Origin: Pseudomonas sp. UBA4194
Lineage (GTDB): Bacteria > Pseudomonadota > Gammaproteobacteria > Pseudomonadales > Pseudomonadaceae
DNA: 62,109 nucleotides
NCBI RefSeq assembly: GCF_002379585.1
Contig: NZ_DFUE01000076.1
Span: 58,220-120,328 of the forward strand
Reading direction: 5' to 3'
Shown here: one piece after another, positions 44,769 to 51,810 of the stretch
Numbering within the stretch: the stretch's first letter is position 1
Layout: every line of letters begins with the position of its first letter
Translations under genes and position numbers: made by a program
The notes under the pieces: model-generated
Seen by the model: the letters and a program-made list of their open reading frames with translations, nothing else
Databases searched by the model: none
Told to the model about the DNA's origin: nothing

Positions 44769-45125
44769 TCAGCAGCAGGAGGCCTGGCGTACGGGCCGGT
44801 CTTCCATGGAAGCCAGCCTTCCTTGATGGTCGTTAACCCAAGACAGGTGGGCCTGCGTAGTGACGTTCAGAACATCCAGCGCCCACTGTTCAAGCTCGGG
44901 ATGCAGCCGGTAGTAAACCCACTGACCCTGCCTGCGATCCGCGAGTAACCCGCAAGCACGCAACTGTGCAAGGTGTCTGGAAACCTTCGACTGGTTATCG
45001 TCCAGAGCCCAGATCAACTCGCAGACGCACAGCTCACCCTCAGCCGAAAGCATGAGCATAATCCGAGCGCGGGTTTCGTCCCCGAGGCATTTGAAGAAGG
45101 TGTGTGGTGGAAGGCTCACAAGCAA
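44769..45125 (-). CDS. arsR: ArsR arsenic-responsive repressor
   Basis: A 118-residue winged-helix repressor. The metalloid site is ELCVCELIWALDDNQSKVSR, with the Cys-Val-Cys pair beside the recognition helix. Additional cysteines lie at the C-terminus (ASCC). It represses the ars operon until As(III) binds. It is first in the operon and presumably autoregulated through the A/T-rich dyad just upstream. Confidence 0.9.
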   Translation of the reverse strand: MLVSLPPHTFFKCLGDETRARIMLMLSAEGELCVCELIWALDDNQSKVSRHLAQLRACGLLADRRQGQWVYYRLHPELEQWALDVLNVTTQAHLSWVNDHQGRLASMEDRPVRQASCC

Positions 45126-45469
45126 TCAACCTCAATATGTGAATAACCGAATATACGCATATAAACATATCCAGCTCGCTTGTACAAATACCTAGTGACG
45201 GGACTCGATGATCCGGGCTTCAGTGATCGCCGATCACTTCAGCAGCGCGACGGAGATATCACTCGTCAGCCATCATATGCTCGGAGGTTTGGAGCTTGGC
45301 TGATCCCCCATGGACTCCCCATCTGACTCGGCTCCGGTGTAGGCGATCTGCCATACGTCGCTAAGTCCGCTTGCGATATGATGCCAAGCAGATATCAACA
45401 CAGGCAGCTTGGGAACGGTTGAAGACCGAGGCTGTATGGCTTTCATTTCACAACACAGGATCGTGTTCT
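45126..45469. promoter_or_regulatory. Divergent region: ars promoter and SIR2 upstream sequence
   Basis: A 344-base non-coding region. Near 45140-45180 are interleaved ATAT-rich dyads (ATATACGCATATAAACATAT) suited to ArsR binding at the ars promoter. From about 45306 on, the sequence is repeated upstream of the broken SIR2 copy at 58888, so it is likely to hold the SIR2 promoter. Confidence 0.5.
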
Positions 45470-46735
45470 ATGCCAGTCGACGCACCTCCATTTGTCCCTC
45501 CACCACGACTGCCTGTAATTCCTCTCCCACCTCCGTACCAAGGGCAGCAGGCATACCTTCCGCCAGGTGCGAGTGAGTGGATGCCGCTGACAGCTGAGGC
45601 TTATCAAGTCCTGAAAGGGGTCGAGCCTGATGATGAAAATATGATCAGCTCGAACAGGAATAGGCTTAGCGAGATGTTTTCGTCTGCTCTTCAGGTACCT
45701 AACCTAGGGTTTTTTGCTGGAAGCGGTACATCTCTAGGCAACCCAGGCGGGCCTAGCATGTGGAAGCTATGGCAAGACTCGATGTGCGACCCGCAGACCC
45801 ATGCGCTGACAGCTGCCGGTCAGCAGGTTACTGAGCGTGTCCGTTACGCCGAGCGCCGAAATCCGAACATCGAGCATTTCTTATCACAGTGCGATGCCTA
45901 CCTGGCGTTCAATGACGACCCAGTCGTTGATGAGTTTGTCGCACTCGTGAAGGAGCAAATCCTACACGCTTGCTCAACGTTCATTACCCTGCCCACTTCA
46001 GACATATCGGCATATCGTGAACTCCTCCAGAAGCTGGCTAGGAGAAGGGTTCGTGACCCGCGCCTGAAGGTGTTTACTACAAACTATGACATGTGTTTCG
46101 AAACGGCAGCGTCGGAACTGGGTATGGTCATTATTGACGGATTTTCCTACACCCGCAGACGCCGGTTTGACGGCAAACATTTCACGTACGACATCGTACG
46201 CCGGGAGGCAGACAGCCACGAGTTTGCCGAAGGCATTTTTCAACTGCTGAAGCTACACGGATCAGTCAGCTGGAGCCGAGATGGTCATGAAATCTACGAG
46301 GACAGCCGACCGACGCCGGAAAACGCGTGCCTAATATATCCCGCAAAAGGAAAATACCAGCAAGCGTTTCTTCAACCCCACTTGGAGCTGCTTTCAAGAT
46401 TTCTGGAGTTTTTACGACAACCAAACAGCTGCCTGGTTGTGTCAGGATTCGGGTTTAACGATGACCACCTTTCCGAACCGATTTATTCGGCATTGCAATC
46501 CAACCCCAGCCTGAAGCTGATTCTCTGCGACTACAATGGCATCAGCCATGTCCACAACCGTGGGGACAATGGATCGAGCCCCTACTGGGGAAAATTCCGC
46601 GATCTCGCTGAACGCGGTTTCGACGTCCATTTCGTCAGCGGTTCATTTGGCGATTTGGCGGCTCACATCCCCCACCTGCGCACCGCTTCGCCAGCTGAAC
46701 AGTTGGCGAATGCTGTTAAACGGATCGGTAGATAA
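45470..46735 (+). CDS. SIR2-family protein of a SIR2-HerA anti-phage pair
   Basis: A 421-residue protein from ATG 45470 (AGGA site 9 bases upstream; the frame extends to 45371 without a plausible start). The N-terminus is proline-rich. NAD-binding SIR2 motifs follow in order: GFFAGSGTSLGNPGG (about 80-95), FTTNYDMCFE (Asn, about 204), LLKLHGSVSW (His, about 261) and VSGFGFNDDHL (about 326). SIR2 proteins next to HerA ATPases form hetero-oligomeric anti-phage complexes that deplete NAD+. The gene lies 2 bases before a HerA gene. A second, broken copy lies at 59048-60234. Confidence 0.82.
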   Translation: MPVDAPPFVPPPRLPVIPLPPPYQGQQAYLPPGASEWMPLTAEAYQVLKGVEPDDENMISSNRNRLSEMFSSALQVPNLGFFAGSGTSLGNPGGPSMWKLWQDSMCDPQTHALTAAGQQVTERVRYAERRNPNIEHFLSQCDAYLAFNDDPVVDEFVALVKEQILHACSTFITLPTSDISAYRELLQKLARRRVRDPRLKVFTTNYDMCFETAASELGMVIIDGFSYTRRRRFDGKHFTYDIVRREADSHEFAEGIFQLLKLHGSVSWSRDGHEIYEDSRPTPENACLIYPAKGKYQQAFLQPHLELLSRFLEFLRQPNSCLVVSGFGFNDDHLSEPIYSALQSNPSLKLILCDYNGISHVHNRGDNGSSPYWGKFRDLAERGFDVHFVSGSFGDLAAHIPHLRTASPAEQLANAVKRIGR

Positions 46736-46737
46736 CC

Positions 46738-48444
46738 ATGTCTCCAGAAGGGATACTTCTTAGCACACTGAAAATCGGAGTGGTCACCAGCGTTGCAGCG
46801 CAATTGATCAAAATCAACCTGGCACATGCTGGAGAAAACAGCGGTCGATATCTAGGTCAAAATCGCTATGGCAAAGGTGAGGTGGGGGAACTGGTACTGA
46901 TCGAGGGTCAGCAAGCGGTGCTCCTAGGACGCATTACTGAAGTGAACCTTCCTGATCGTGAGCGTACCGAAATTTCCCAAGACTTCGCTGGCACGCAGGC
47001 TATTGACGCAATCGGCTTGATACGCCTGCTAGGGTCTGTTCACCCACACACCTTGAAGGTCACTGCAGGCGTCAGCTCCTACCCACGACTAGGAGACCGG
47101 GTCTACTCAGCACCCGGCTCGTTTATCTCCAAAATCCCGACACTGATTTCGAGCGGGATAAATGGGGAGCCCCCTCGCGTAGCGCTCAATCTCGGACATG
47201 TATCTGGGGATGGCGGTTTCGCGATTGCTGTAACGCCAGAAAAACTCTTTGGTCGACATTGCGCGATCTTGGGCTCAACTGGAGGTGGGAAAAGTTGGAC
47301 GACTTCAAAGCTCATCGAGGAATGCCGTCGATACGCTTGCAAGATCGTGCTTGTGGACGCGACAGGGGAATACCGGTCACTCGAAGGGGAAGACACAACA
47401 CATCACCATCTCGGAAACCCGCTGCATCGAACTCCAGGCTCTCTTGAGGTAGGTATTCCGCCCAGATGCTTCAATGAAACTGATTTCATCGCACTCTTCC
47501 AGCCGTCAGGTAAAACCCAAGGCCCCAAACTCAGAGAAGCCATAAGGAGCCTGAGGCTTGCCGCCTTAGCTCCAGATATCTTCACAGAAGGGTACGTCCC
47601 GAAGGTAGGTCAACTCAAAGCTGATTTTCGTCGAGCGATGAACAGGGATGACAACGCCAACCGGGTAGGCAATCCAAATCTTCCCTTCGATATGAGCATG
47701 TTGGTTCGGCAAATTGTCGAGGAATGCTGCATGCCGACGGGATACAACAACGACATGACCAGATGGGGCGCTGCAAGCACCGAGCTATCGTACTGCTCCT
47801 CTCTCATGACGCGAATCATGAGCGTAATGGACTCTCCGTCGTTGAGCTGTGTGTTTCGCCCGGCAGAAGGCCTTCCGAGCCTGGTTGAACATCTCGATGA
47901 ATTTATCGCTGGAGAAAAGCGGCTGTTCAGAATATGCCTCAGCTCAGTCGGCTATGAATTCAACGCGAGAGAAGTCATCGCCAACGCCATCGGCAGACTG
48001 CTATTGCTGCGAGCCCGTCACGAGGCCTTTCGACAGCGACCGTTGATCGTCATTTTGGACGAGGCTCACAACTTCCTAGGGAAAACCCTAGGAGGTGAAG
48101 ATGACGTTCAGAACCTGGATGCGTTCGAACTCATCGCGAAAGAGGGCCGAAAGTACGGACTCAACATTTGCCTGGTCACCCAGCGACCACGAGACATTAC
48201 CGAAGGAGTGTTGAGTCAGATGGGCACGTTGCTGGTTCATAGACTGACCAATGACCGTGACCGAGAAGTGGTTGAACGTGCGTGTGGGGAGCTGGATCGT
48301 TCAGCCGCCGCTTTCTTGCCCAATCTGAAGCAAGGTGAGGTGGCTTTGGTAGGTGTAGATTTCCCAATTCCGGTGACTATTCAGATCGGGCGTCCCACCC
48401 AGCCTCCAAAATCGGATGGGCCAAGCTTTCAAGGGCTATGGTGA
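46738..48444 (+). CDS. HerA-type ATPase of the SIR2-HerA pair
   Basis: A 568-residue FtsK/HerA-family hexameric ATPase. An N-terminal HAS-barrel-like region (about 1-130) is followed by Walker A LGSTGGGKSWTTSK (about 178), Walker B LIVILDEAHNFLG (about 437) and the late motif CLVTQRPRDITEGVLSQ. It starts 2 bases after the SIR2 stop, so the two are co-translated. In known systems HerA assembles with SIR2 and the complex blocks phage. Its stop lies about 100 bases from the right-end repeat of element 1, so the pair sits at the element boundary. Confidence 0.85.
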   Translation: MSPEGILLSTLKIGVVTSVAAQLIKINLAHAGENSGRYLGQNRYGKGEVGELVLIEGQQAVLLGRITEVNLPDRERTEISQDFAGTQAIDAIGLIRLLGSVHPHTLKVTAGVSSYPRLGDRVYSAPGSFISKIPTLISSGINGEPPRVALNLGHVSGDGGFAIAVTPEKLFGRHCAILGSTGGGKSWTTSKLIEECRRYACKIVLVDATGEYRSLEGEDTTHHHLGNPLHRTPGSLEVGIPPRCFNETDFIALFQPSGKTQGPKLREAIRSLRLAALAPDIFTEGYVPKVGQLKADFRRAMNRDDNANRVGNPNLPFDMSMLVRQIVEECCMPTGYNNDMTRWGAASTELSYCSSLMTRIMSVMDSPSLSCVFRPAEGLPSLVEHLDEFIAGEKRLFRICLSSVGYEFNAREVIANAIGRLLLLRARHEAFRQRPLIVILDEAHNFLGKTLGGEDDVQNLDAFELIAKEGRKYGLNICLVTQRPRDITEGVLSQMGTLLVHRLTNDRDREVVERACGELDRSAAAFLPNLKQGEVALVGVDFPIPVTIQIGRPTQPPKSDGPSFQGLW

Positions 48445-48542
48445 AATCGCAATCCTTGTCGATGGGCGCTAGCTTATCCGGGCGGACAATTTACCTGCAG
48501 CTTCGGGTTGGTCAGGGACGTCCACGTAAGAAAATTTTGGGT

Positions 48543-48716
48543 CGAAATTTGGCTGATAAGGCGTATACTTCGACCCTGAAAATGAAGCTGAAACGGCCAA
48601 AAGTATACGTTTTTATCCGAGCGTACCGGCTAAGACTTGATGAAAGCCCCGCCAGCGCTGAGCTTCGCGAATGTATACACAGACGGATATGAGTATTTTG
48701 CCAATGAAATTCAGGT
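48543..48716. repeat. Right end of element 1
   Basis: About 174 bases aligning closely with 61112-61283, including GTATAC palindromes at 48562, 48603 and 48673 (spacing 41 and 70) and the blocks GGCCAAAAGTATACGTTTT and GAGCGTACCGGCTAAGA. The alignment stops near TCAGGTAGG, which I take as the element junction. The 84-residue open frame here is not considered a gene. Confidence 0.68.
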
Positions 48717-48812
48717 AGGCAAAAGCGTATACATTAATCTAAAAAACACTAAGAACCCCCTTGCTAATGAAGGGGGTTTTTTTATAGAAAAATCAACTGC
48801 CTATACGCCCCG
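48717..48812. other. Left end of element 2 (truncated by IS)
   Basis: Directly after the right end of element 1 comes AAAAGCGTATACATTAATC, resembling the left end of element 1, then a terminator hairpin, then CTGCCTATACGCCCC, resembling CTCGTATACCCCTCC at 33291. The order is the same as at the nrdA junction. At 48813 the IS begins, and no recombinase genes follow. Confidence 0.6.
48754..48783. terminator. Hairpin in the left end of element 2
   Basis: AACCCCCTT (48754-48762) pairs with AAGGGGGTT (48770-48778), loop of 7 bases, followed by seven T. A textbook intrinsic terminator in the same relative place as the hairpin at 33248. Confidence 0.85.
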
Positions 48813-48820
48813 TGTAGTGG

Positions 48821-49639
48821 TCAACTGATCCCGGACACTGAATTGAGTTTTTCCTCAGCGACCGCAGGCGTTTGCCCTTCGTTGAACTGATGCGGTCGCC
48901 GCCAGTTGTATCGCTCCATCAGGAACCGGCCAATATCCTGTTGCGCTAGCGAAGCGCTCATATAGCCCACCGTCGGTATCCATTCAGTTTTCAGGCTGCG
49001 AAATAGCCGCTCCATTGGCGCGTTGTCATGGCAGTTGCCGCGCCGACTCATGCTCTGTGTGAAGCGGTATCGCCATAGTCTCTGGCGGAAACTCCGGCTG
49101 CCGTATTGACTGCCTTGATCACTGTGAAACAGCACATTTTGAGGCCGACCACGCTGCTCATAGGCCATGTCCAGCGCTTTGATCACCAGGTCGGCGTCGG
49201 GCTTGGCCGAGAACGCCCAGCCCACAACCCGGCGCGCATAAAGATCGATTACCGCCGCTAGATAGTGCCACCGACCTTCGGCCCAAACGTACGTGATGTC
49301 ACCGCACCAGACCTTGTCGGGGGACGCCACGCTGAACCCTCGATCAAGCACGTTCGGGATATCAGGTCGCTCCACGGTCGCCTTTTTGTAGGCATGTGAG
49401 CCCGGCTGTTTGCTGATCAAGTTCATCTCGCGCATCAACTTACGTACCTTGAATCGCCCGATCTGCATGCCGTCCTCTTTCATCATCAGCATGATGCTCC
49501 TGCTGCCCGCAGCGCTTCGGCTTTGCGTAAACAGCTTGTTCACGCGACTGCGCAAAACCACCCGTTCGGCATCTGGATACCGACGTTTCCGGCAGTACGC
49601 GTAGTAGCACGATCGGGTTACTTCAAATACCGAGCACAA
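48821..49639 (-). CDS. IS3-family transposase OrfB (DDE integrase domain)
   Basis: A 272-residue readable part of OrfB. Catalytic residues: Asp in WCGDITYVWAEG, Asp in LFHSDQGSQYGS and Glu in NAPMERLFRSLKTEW, so the DDE triad is intact. The frame continues upstream without stops into orfA; expression is expected as an OrfAB fusion through -1 slippage, so 49639 (TTG) is only a nominal start. Confidence 0.9.
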   Translation of the reverse strand: MCSVFEVTRSCYYAYCRKRRYPDAERVVLRSRVNKLFTQSRSAAGSRSIMLMMKEDGMQIGRFKVRKLMREMNLISKQPGSHAYKKATVERPDIPNVLDRGFSVASPDKVWCGDITYVWAEGRWHYLAAVIDLYARRVVGWAFSAKPDADLVIKALDMAYEQRGRPQNVLFHSDQGSQYGSRSFRQRLWRYRFTQSMSRRGNCHDNAPMERLFRSLKTEWIPTVGYMSASLAQQDIGRFLMERYNWRRPHQFNEGQTPAVAEEKLNSVSGIS

Positions 49640-49674
49640 CAGATCAATCGGCTCTTGAGCCCGAAGTTGATCGA

Positions 49675-49983
49675 TTAACGCGAACGCTCGTGTTCCTCGG
49701 CCATCAAGAGCGCGGTGGCCTTTTTTAAGATGGATTTTTCCCGTTCTAGCCGGTTGATACGGGCTTCGAGTTCCTGGATTTTTTGCTGCTCAGGCGTCAG
49801 GGCTTTGCTGGTCGGAGTAGTACCGCCACGTTCTTGCTGGAGCTGGTTCACCCAACGGCGCAAGGCCGACTCAACAAGCCCAAGCGAACGGGCTGCTTCG
49901 GTATGGCTGTAGCCTTGGTCGAGCACCAGGCACGCCGCCTCGCGCTTGAACTCAGGGGTAAAGGTACGACGTTGCTTGGTCAT
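49675..49983 (-). CDS. IS3-family transposase OrfA (HTH)
   Basis: A 102-residue protein from ATG 49983. It has an N-terminal HTH (FTPEFKREAACLVLDQGYSH then TEAARSLGLVESALRRWVNQ) and a leucine-zipper-like helix (IQELEARINRLEREKSILKK). Near its end the minus strand has the slippery heptamer AAAAAAG (49726-49720), and the -1 frame from there is open into orfB, matching programmed frameshifting in this family. Confidence 0.9.
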   Translation of the reverse strand: MTKQRRTFTPEFKREAACLVLDQGYSHTEAARSLGLVESALRRWVNQLQQERGGTTPTSKALTPEQQKIQELEARINRLEREKSILKKATALLMAEEHERSR

Positions 49984-50085
49984 CAGACACCTCTCTGTGG
50001 CGAGCATTCTCGCCTAAATGGGTGTCCGGTTTCATTAGACCACTACACTGGATAACGCTATTCGCTGGAGCACAAGAACGCTGCC

Positions 50086-50761
50086 ATGATCGAAGAAAAC
50101 ATCAGAGCCGAAGTTGTAAGGGGCGTGAAAGACGCATTCCCCGTGCTGTTCGCCGTCGCGCCCTATGCGATGGTGCTAGGAGCTCAAGCATCCCAAGTCA
50201 GACTCTCCGTTGGGGAAGTGACCACCATGACAGGGCTGAATTTCGCTGGGGGATCTGAGTTTGCGGCTATTCAGCTCTGGTCGGCCCCTATCCCGATTTA
50301 GACGATCATTCTGATCACCTTCCTGATCAACAGTCGCCATATCGTCATGGGCGCTGCTTTGGCCCCATACCTCCAGCACCTTCCAAAAAGGAAAATTGTT
50401 CCGGCCCTTTTCTTCATGGCTGACGGAGGCTGGGCAATAAGCTATGCCGATACGCTGCGACGTTCTCTCGCCGGTTATGAAACGGCTTTCTGTAGGCCGT
50501 ACTACTGGGGAGCGTAATTCCCCTTTTATCCGGTATGGGGGGGTTTGCTGTTCTCGGCGCTTTGATGGGGCCGGTGCTGGGAGATATAGACCGCTACGGG
50601 TTCGCCACGGCATTCCCAGGGGTCTTCATTGTCCTGCTCCGTGGCATGTGGAACGATTTGCCAAGCCGAGGCTGATTGGCTTGATAGTGGCAGCAGCTAC
50701 CTTTCTCTTGGTTCCAGGCGCGTGGTTCGTATTAGCGGGCACCGTTGCAGGCATTGCTTGA
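50086..50761 (+). pseudogene. azlC: azlC remnant (branched-chain amino acid exporter)
   Basis: The reading starts MIEENIRAEVVRGVKDAFPV and meets TAG at 50299. The same frame continues with AzlC-like sequence (ITFLINSRHIVMGAALAPYL) to a TAA near 50517. Two further frame changes are needed to read LMGPVLGDIDRYGFATAFPG and then RLIGLIVAAATFLLVPGAWF. The gene is therefore broken by one nonsense codon and at least two frameshifts. AzlCD exports branched-chain amino acids. Confidence 0.75.
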
Positions 50762-50784
50762 GCATACCTAGAGGCTTCAGTCGA

Positions 50785-51087
50785 ATGATCAGTTACGCCT
50801 CTCTCATGACGATAATAGGTATGGCTCTGGTGACTTACGCCACGCGAACCAATGGGTTTCTGCTGTTGCGAAACCGTAAGCTCAGTCCACGGGCACGGGC
50901 GGTACTAGACGTTGCGCCTGGTTGCGTTTTGATTGCGGCTATCGCACCGCACTTCGTCTCGCCACACCCTGAAAAACTTCTTGCATTGGCAATTACGATA
51001 GCGGCTGCCTGGAAAAGACCAATGTTGGTGATCGTGGCAGCTGGTGTTTCTTCGCTGGCACTTTTCAAATACCTGTTGAGCAGCTAG
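50785..51087 (+). CDS. azlD: AzlD-family membrane protein
   Basis: A 100-residue membrane protein from ATG 50785 with three to four hydrophobic helices and the AzlD-like segments GMALVTYATRTNGFLLLRNR and RARAVLDVAPGCVLIAAIAP. It is the intact small partner of the broken azlC, so it is probably not functional for transport alone. Confidence 0.72.
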   Translation: MISYASLMTIIGMALVTYATRTNGFLLLRNRKLSPRARAVLDVAPGCVLIAAIAPHFVSPHPEKLLALAITIAAAWKRPMLVIVAAGVSSLALFKYLLSS

Positions 51088-51137
51088 GGAAAACTACCGT
51101 CGAAATGGATCGATCTCTGATTCACTCGCGATGGGTG

Positions 51138-51208
51138 TAATTGCATTCACTTGACCACCCGTTTGCATTCGACTTGACCAGTCGTTTGCATCCGACTTGA
51201 CCAGTGCA
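51138..51208. repeat. Three tandem 23-bp repeats (IS21-like terminal end)
   Basis: The unit CGTTTGCATTCGACTTGACC occurs twice nearly perfectly, with a third diverged unit before it (GCATTCACTTGACCACC). Multiple terminal repeats of this kind are found at IS21-family ends in Pseudomonas. No istAB genes follow, so this looks like a solo end, placed just before the truncated crcB. Confidence 0.5.
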
Positions 51209-51244
51209 CATGATGCGTACGTGAACCTTAGACAGGGTGCGTAG

Positions 51245-51445
51245 GTGTATCAGCTTCATGTCGCCAATCCAGGACAGGACTATGATTGGTTAACTACCTT
51301 TTTTACGTTTTCGGCAGAAACCGTTGTCCTAATCCAGAAAGGCAGGCTGTTCTGGGTGCTCGGCTCAGTTTCACTACACGTCTTGGGTTCGCTGGCAATG
51401 ACGGCTGCCGGGCTTCTGTCCTATCAAATATTCGACACGCGCTGA
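51245..51445 (+). pseudogene. crcB: crcB (fluC) fluoride channel, C-terminal fragment
   Basis: A 66-residue frame whose LTTFFTFSAETVVLIQKGRL and LGSVSLHVLGSLAMTAAGLL segments match the C-terminal half of CrcB/Fluc channels. The N-terminal half is missing, replaced by the IS21-like repeat end. Full Fluc proteins are about 125 residues and dimerise to make the fluoride pore, so this fragment should be inactive. Confidence 0.7.
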
Positions 51446-51449
51446 GGAG

Positions 51450-51589
51450 ATGAACATGAAAAGTTTCCTGGTGACTTTCTTTACCCAACAGAACCGTCGC
51501 TATCAGGGAAAGATGCTCGGCGAGGATATCTCGTGTTTTTCATAAAGACCCCAATTGAGATGGGCTTCGTCGGAAAAGATGCTACGTAG
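51450..51589 (+). pseudogene. DUF190 gene remnant with internal deletion
   Basis: ATG 51450 opens MNMKSFLVTFFTQQNRRYQG, the N-terminus of DUF190 proteins that accompany crcB. After about 27 residues the frame stops at TAA 51543, but another frame reads VFFIKTPIEMGFVGKDAT (51533-51589), resembling a DUF190 C-terminus. The middle is lost. It follows the crcB fragment by 4 bases, as in fluoride-resistance operons. Confidence 0.55.
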
Positions 51590-51679
51590 TCTAACGTGCT
51601 TTCATAAGCTGTGACTTGACGACGACTTTCCGTAACACGATTTTACATTTTGGACAGGACTAGCTAAGATCGGCGCATT
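51590..51679. other. Short non-coding segment before the riboswitch
   Basis: About 90 bases with no coding frame. It contains ACACGATTTTACATTTTGGACAGG, with TTTACA as a possible promoter element for the riboswitch RNA. This is uncertain. Confidence 0.3.
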
Positions 51680-51738
51680 GGAGATGGCATTCCTCCATTA
51701 ACCAACCGCTGCGCCCGTAGCAGCTGATGATGCCTACA
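51680..51738 (+). ncRNA. Fluoride riboswitch (crcB motif)
   Basis: GGAGATGGCATTCCTCCATT (51680-51699) forms the conserved first stem-loop, followed by AACC and GCTGATGATGCCTAC (51723-51737), the conserved 3' part of the fluoride aptamer. The second helix pairs GCTGC (51708-51712) with GCAGC (51720-51724). Fluoride binding would turn on the downstream antiporter. Confidence 0.88.
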
Positions 51739-51766
51739 GAAACCTGATCAAACCAGGTCTGTAGGC
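51732..51766 (+). promoter_or_regulatory. Expression-platform hairpin overlapping the riboswitch
   Basis: GCCTACAGA (51732-51740) can pair with TCTGTAGGC (51758-51766), with an inner CCTG/CAGG helix. The 5' arm is part of the aptamer 3' end, so the hairpin and the fluoride-bound aptamer are mutually exclusive. There is only a weak T-rich run (CCCTTTTTGG, from 51781) further on, so the mechanism may not be simple termination. Confidence 0.55.
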
Positions 51767-51810
51767 GTTCGCGCTCAGAATCCCTTTTTGGTCAGGCCTA
51801 CTTACTTTTT

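Larger units (their letters stand above)
48813..50047 (-). mobile_element. IS3-family insertion sequence
   Basis: A 1,235-bp element with imperfect 27-bp terminal inverted repeats (TGTAGTGGTCAACTGATCCC at the left; TGTAGTGGTCTAATGAAACC reading in from the right). It encodes overlapping orfA and orfB on the minus strand. The flanking bases (CCG on the left, CTG on the right) do not form a clear target duplication, so its two flanks may not have been neighbours originally. Confidence 0.9.

Noticed and set aside
48438..48692. 84-codon frame after HerA
   Set aside because: It covers the element right-end repeat and is not conserved as protein in the copy at 61112-61283.
51138..51208. CRISPR-like tandem repeats before crcB
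   Set aside because: Repeats are directly adjacent without unique spacers. An IS terminal end fits better.
51245..51445. Considered as a complete small membrane protein
   Set aside because: Its sequence matches only the C-terminal half of CrcB, next to an IS-like end, so it is a fragment.
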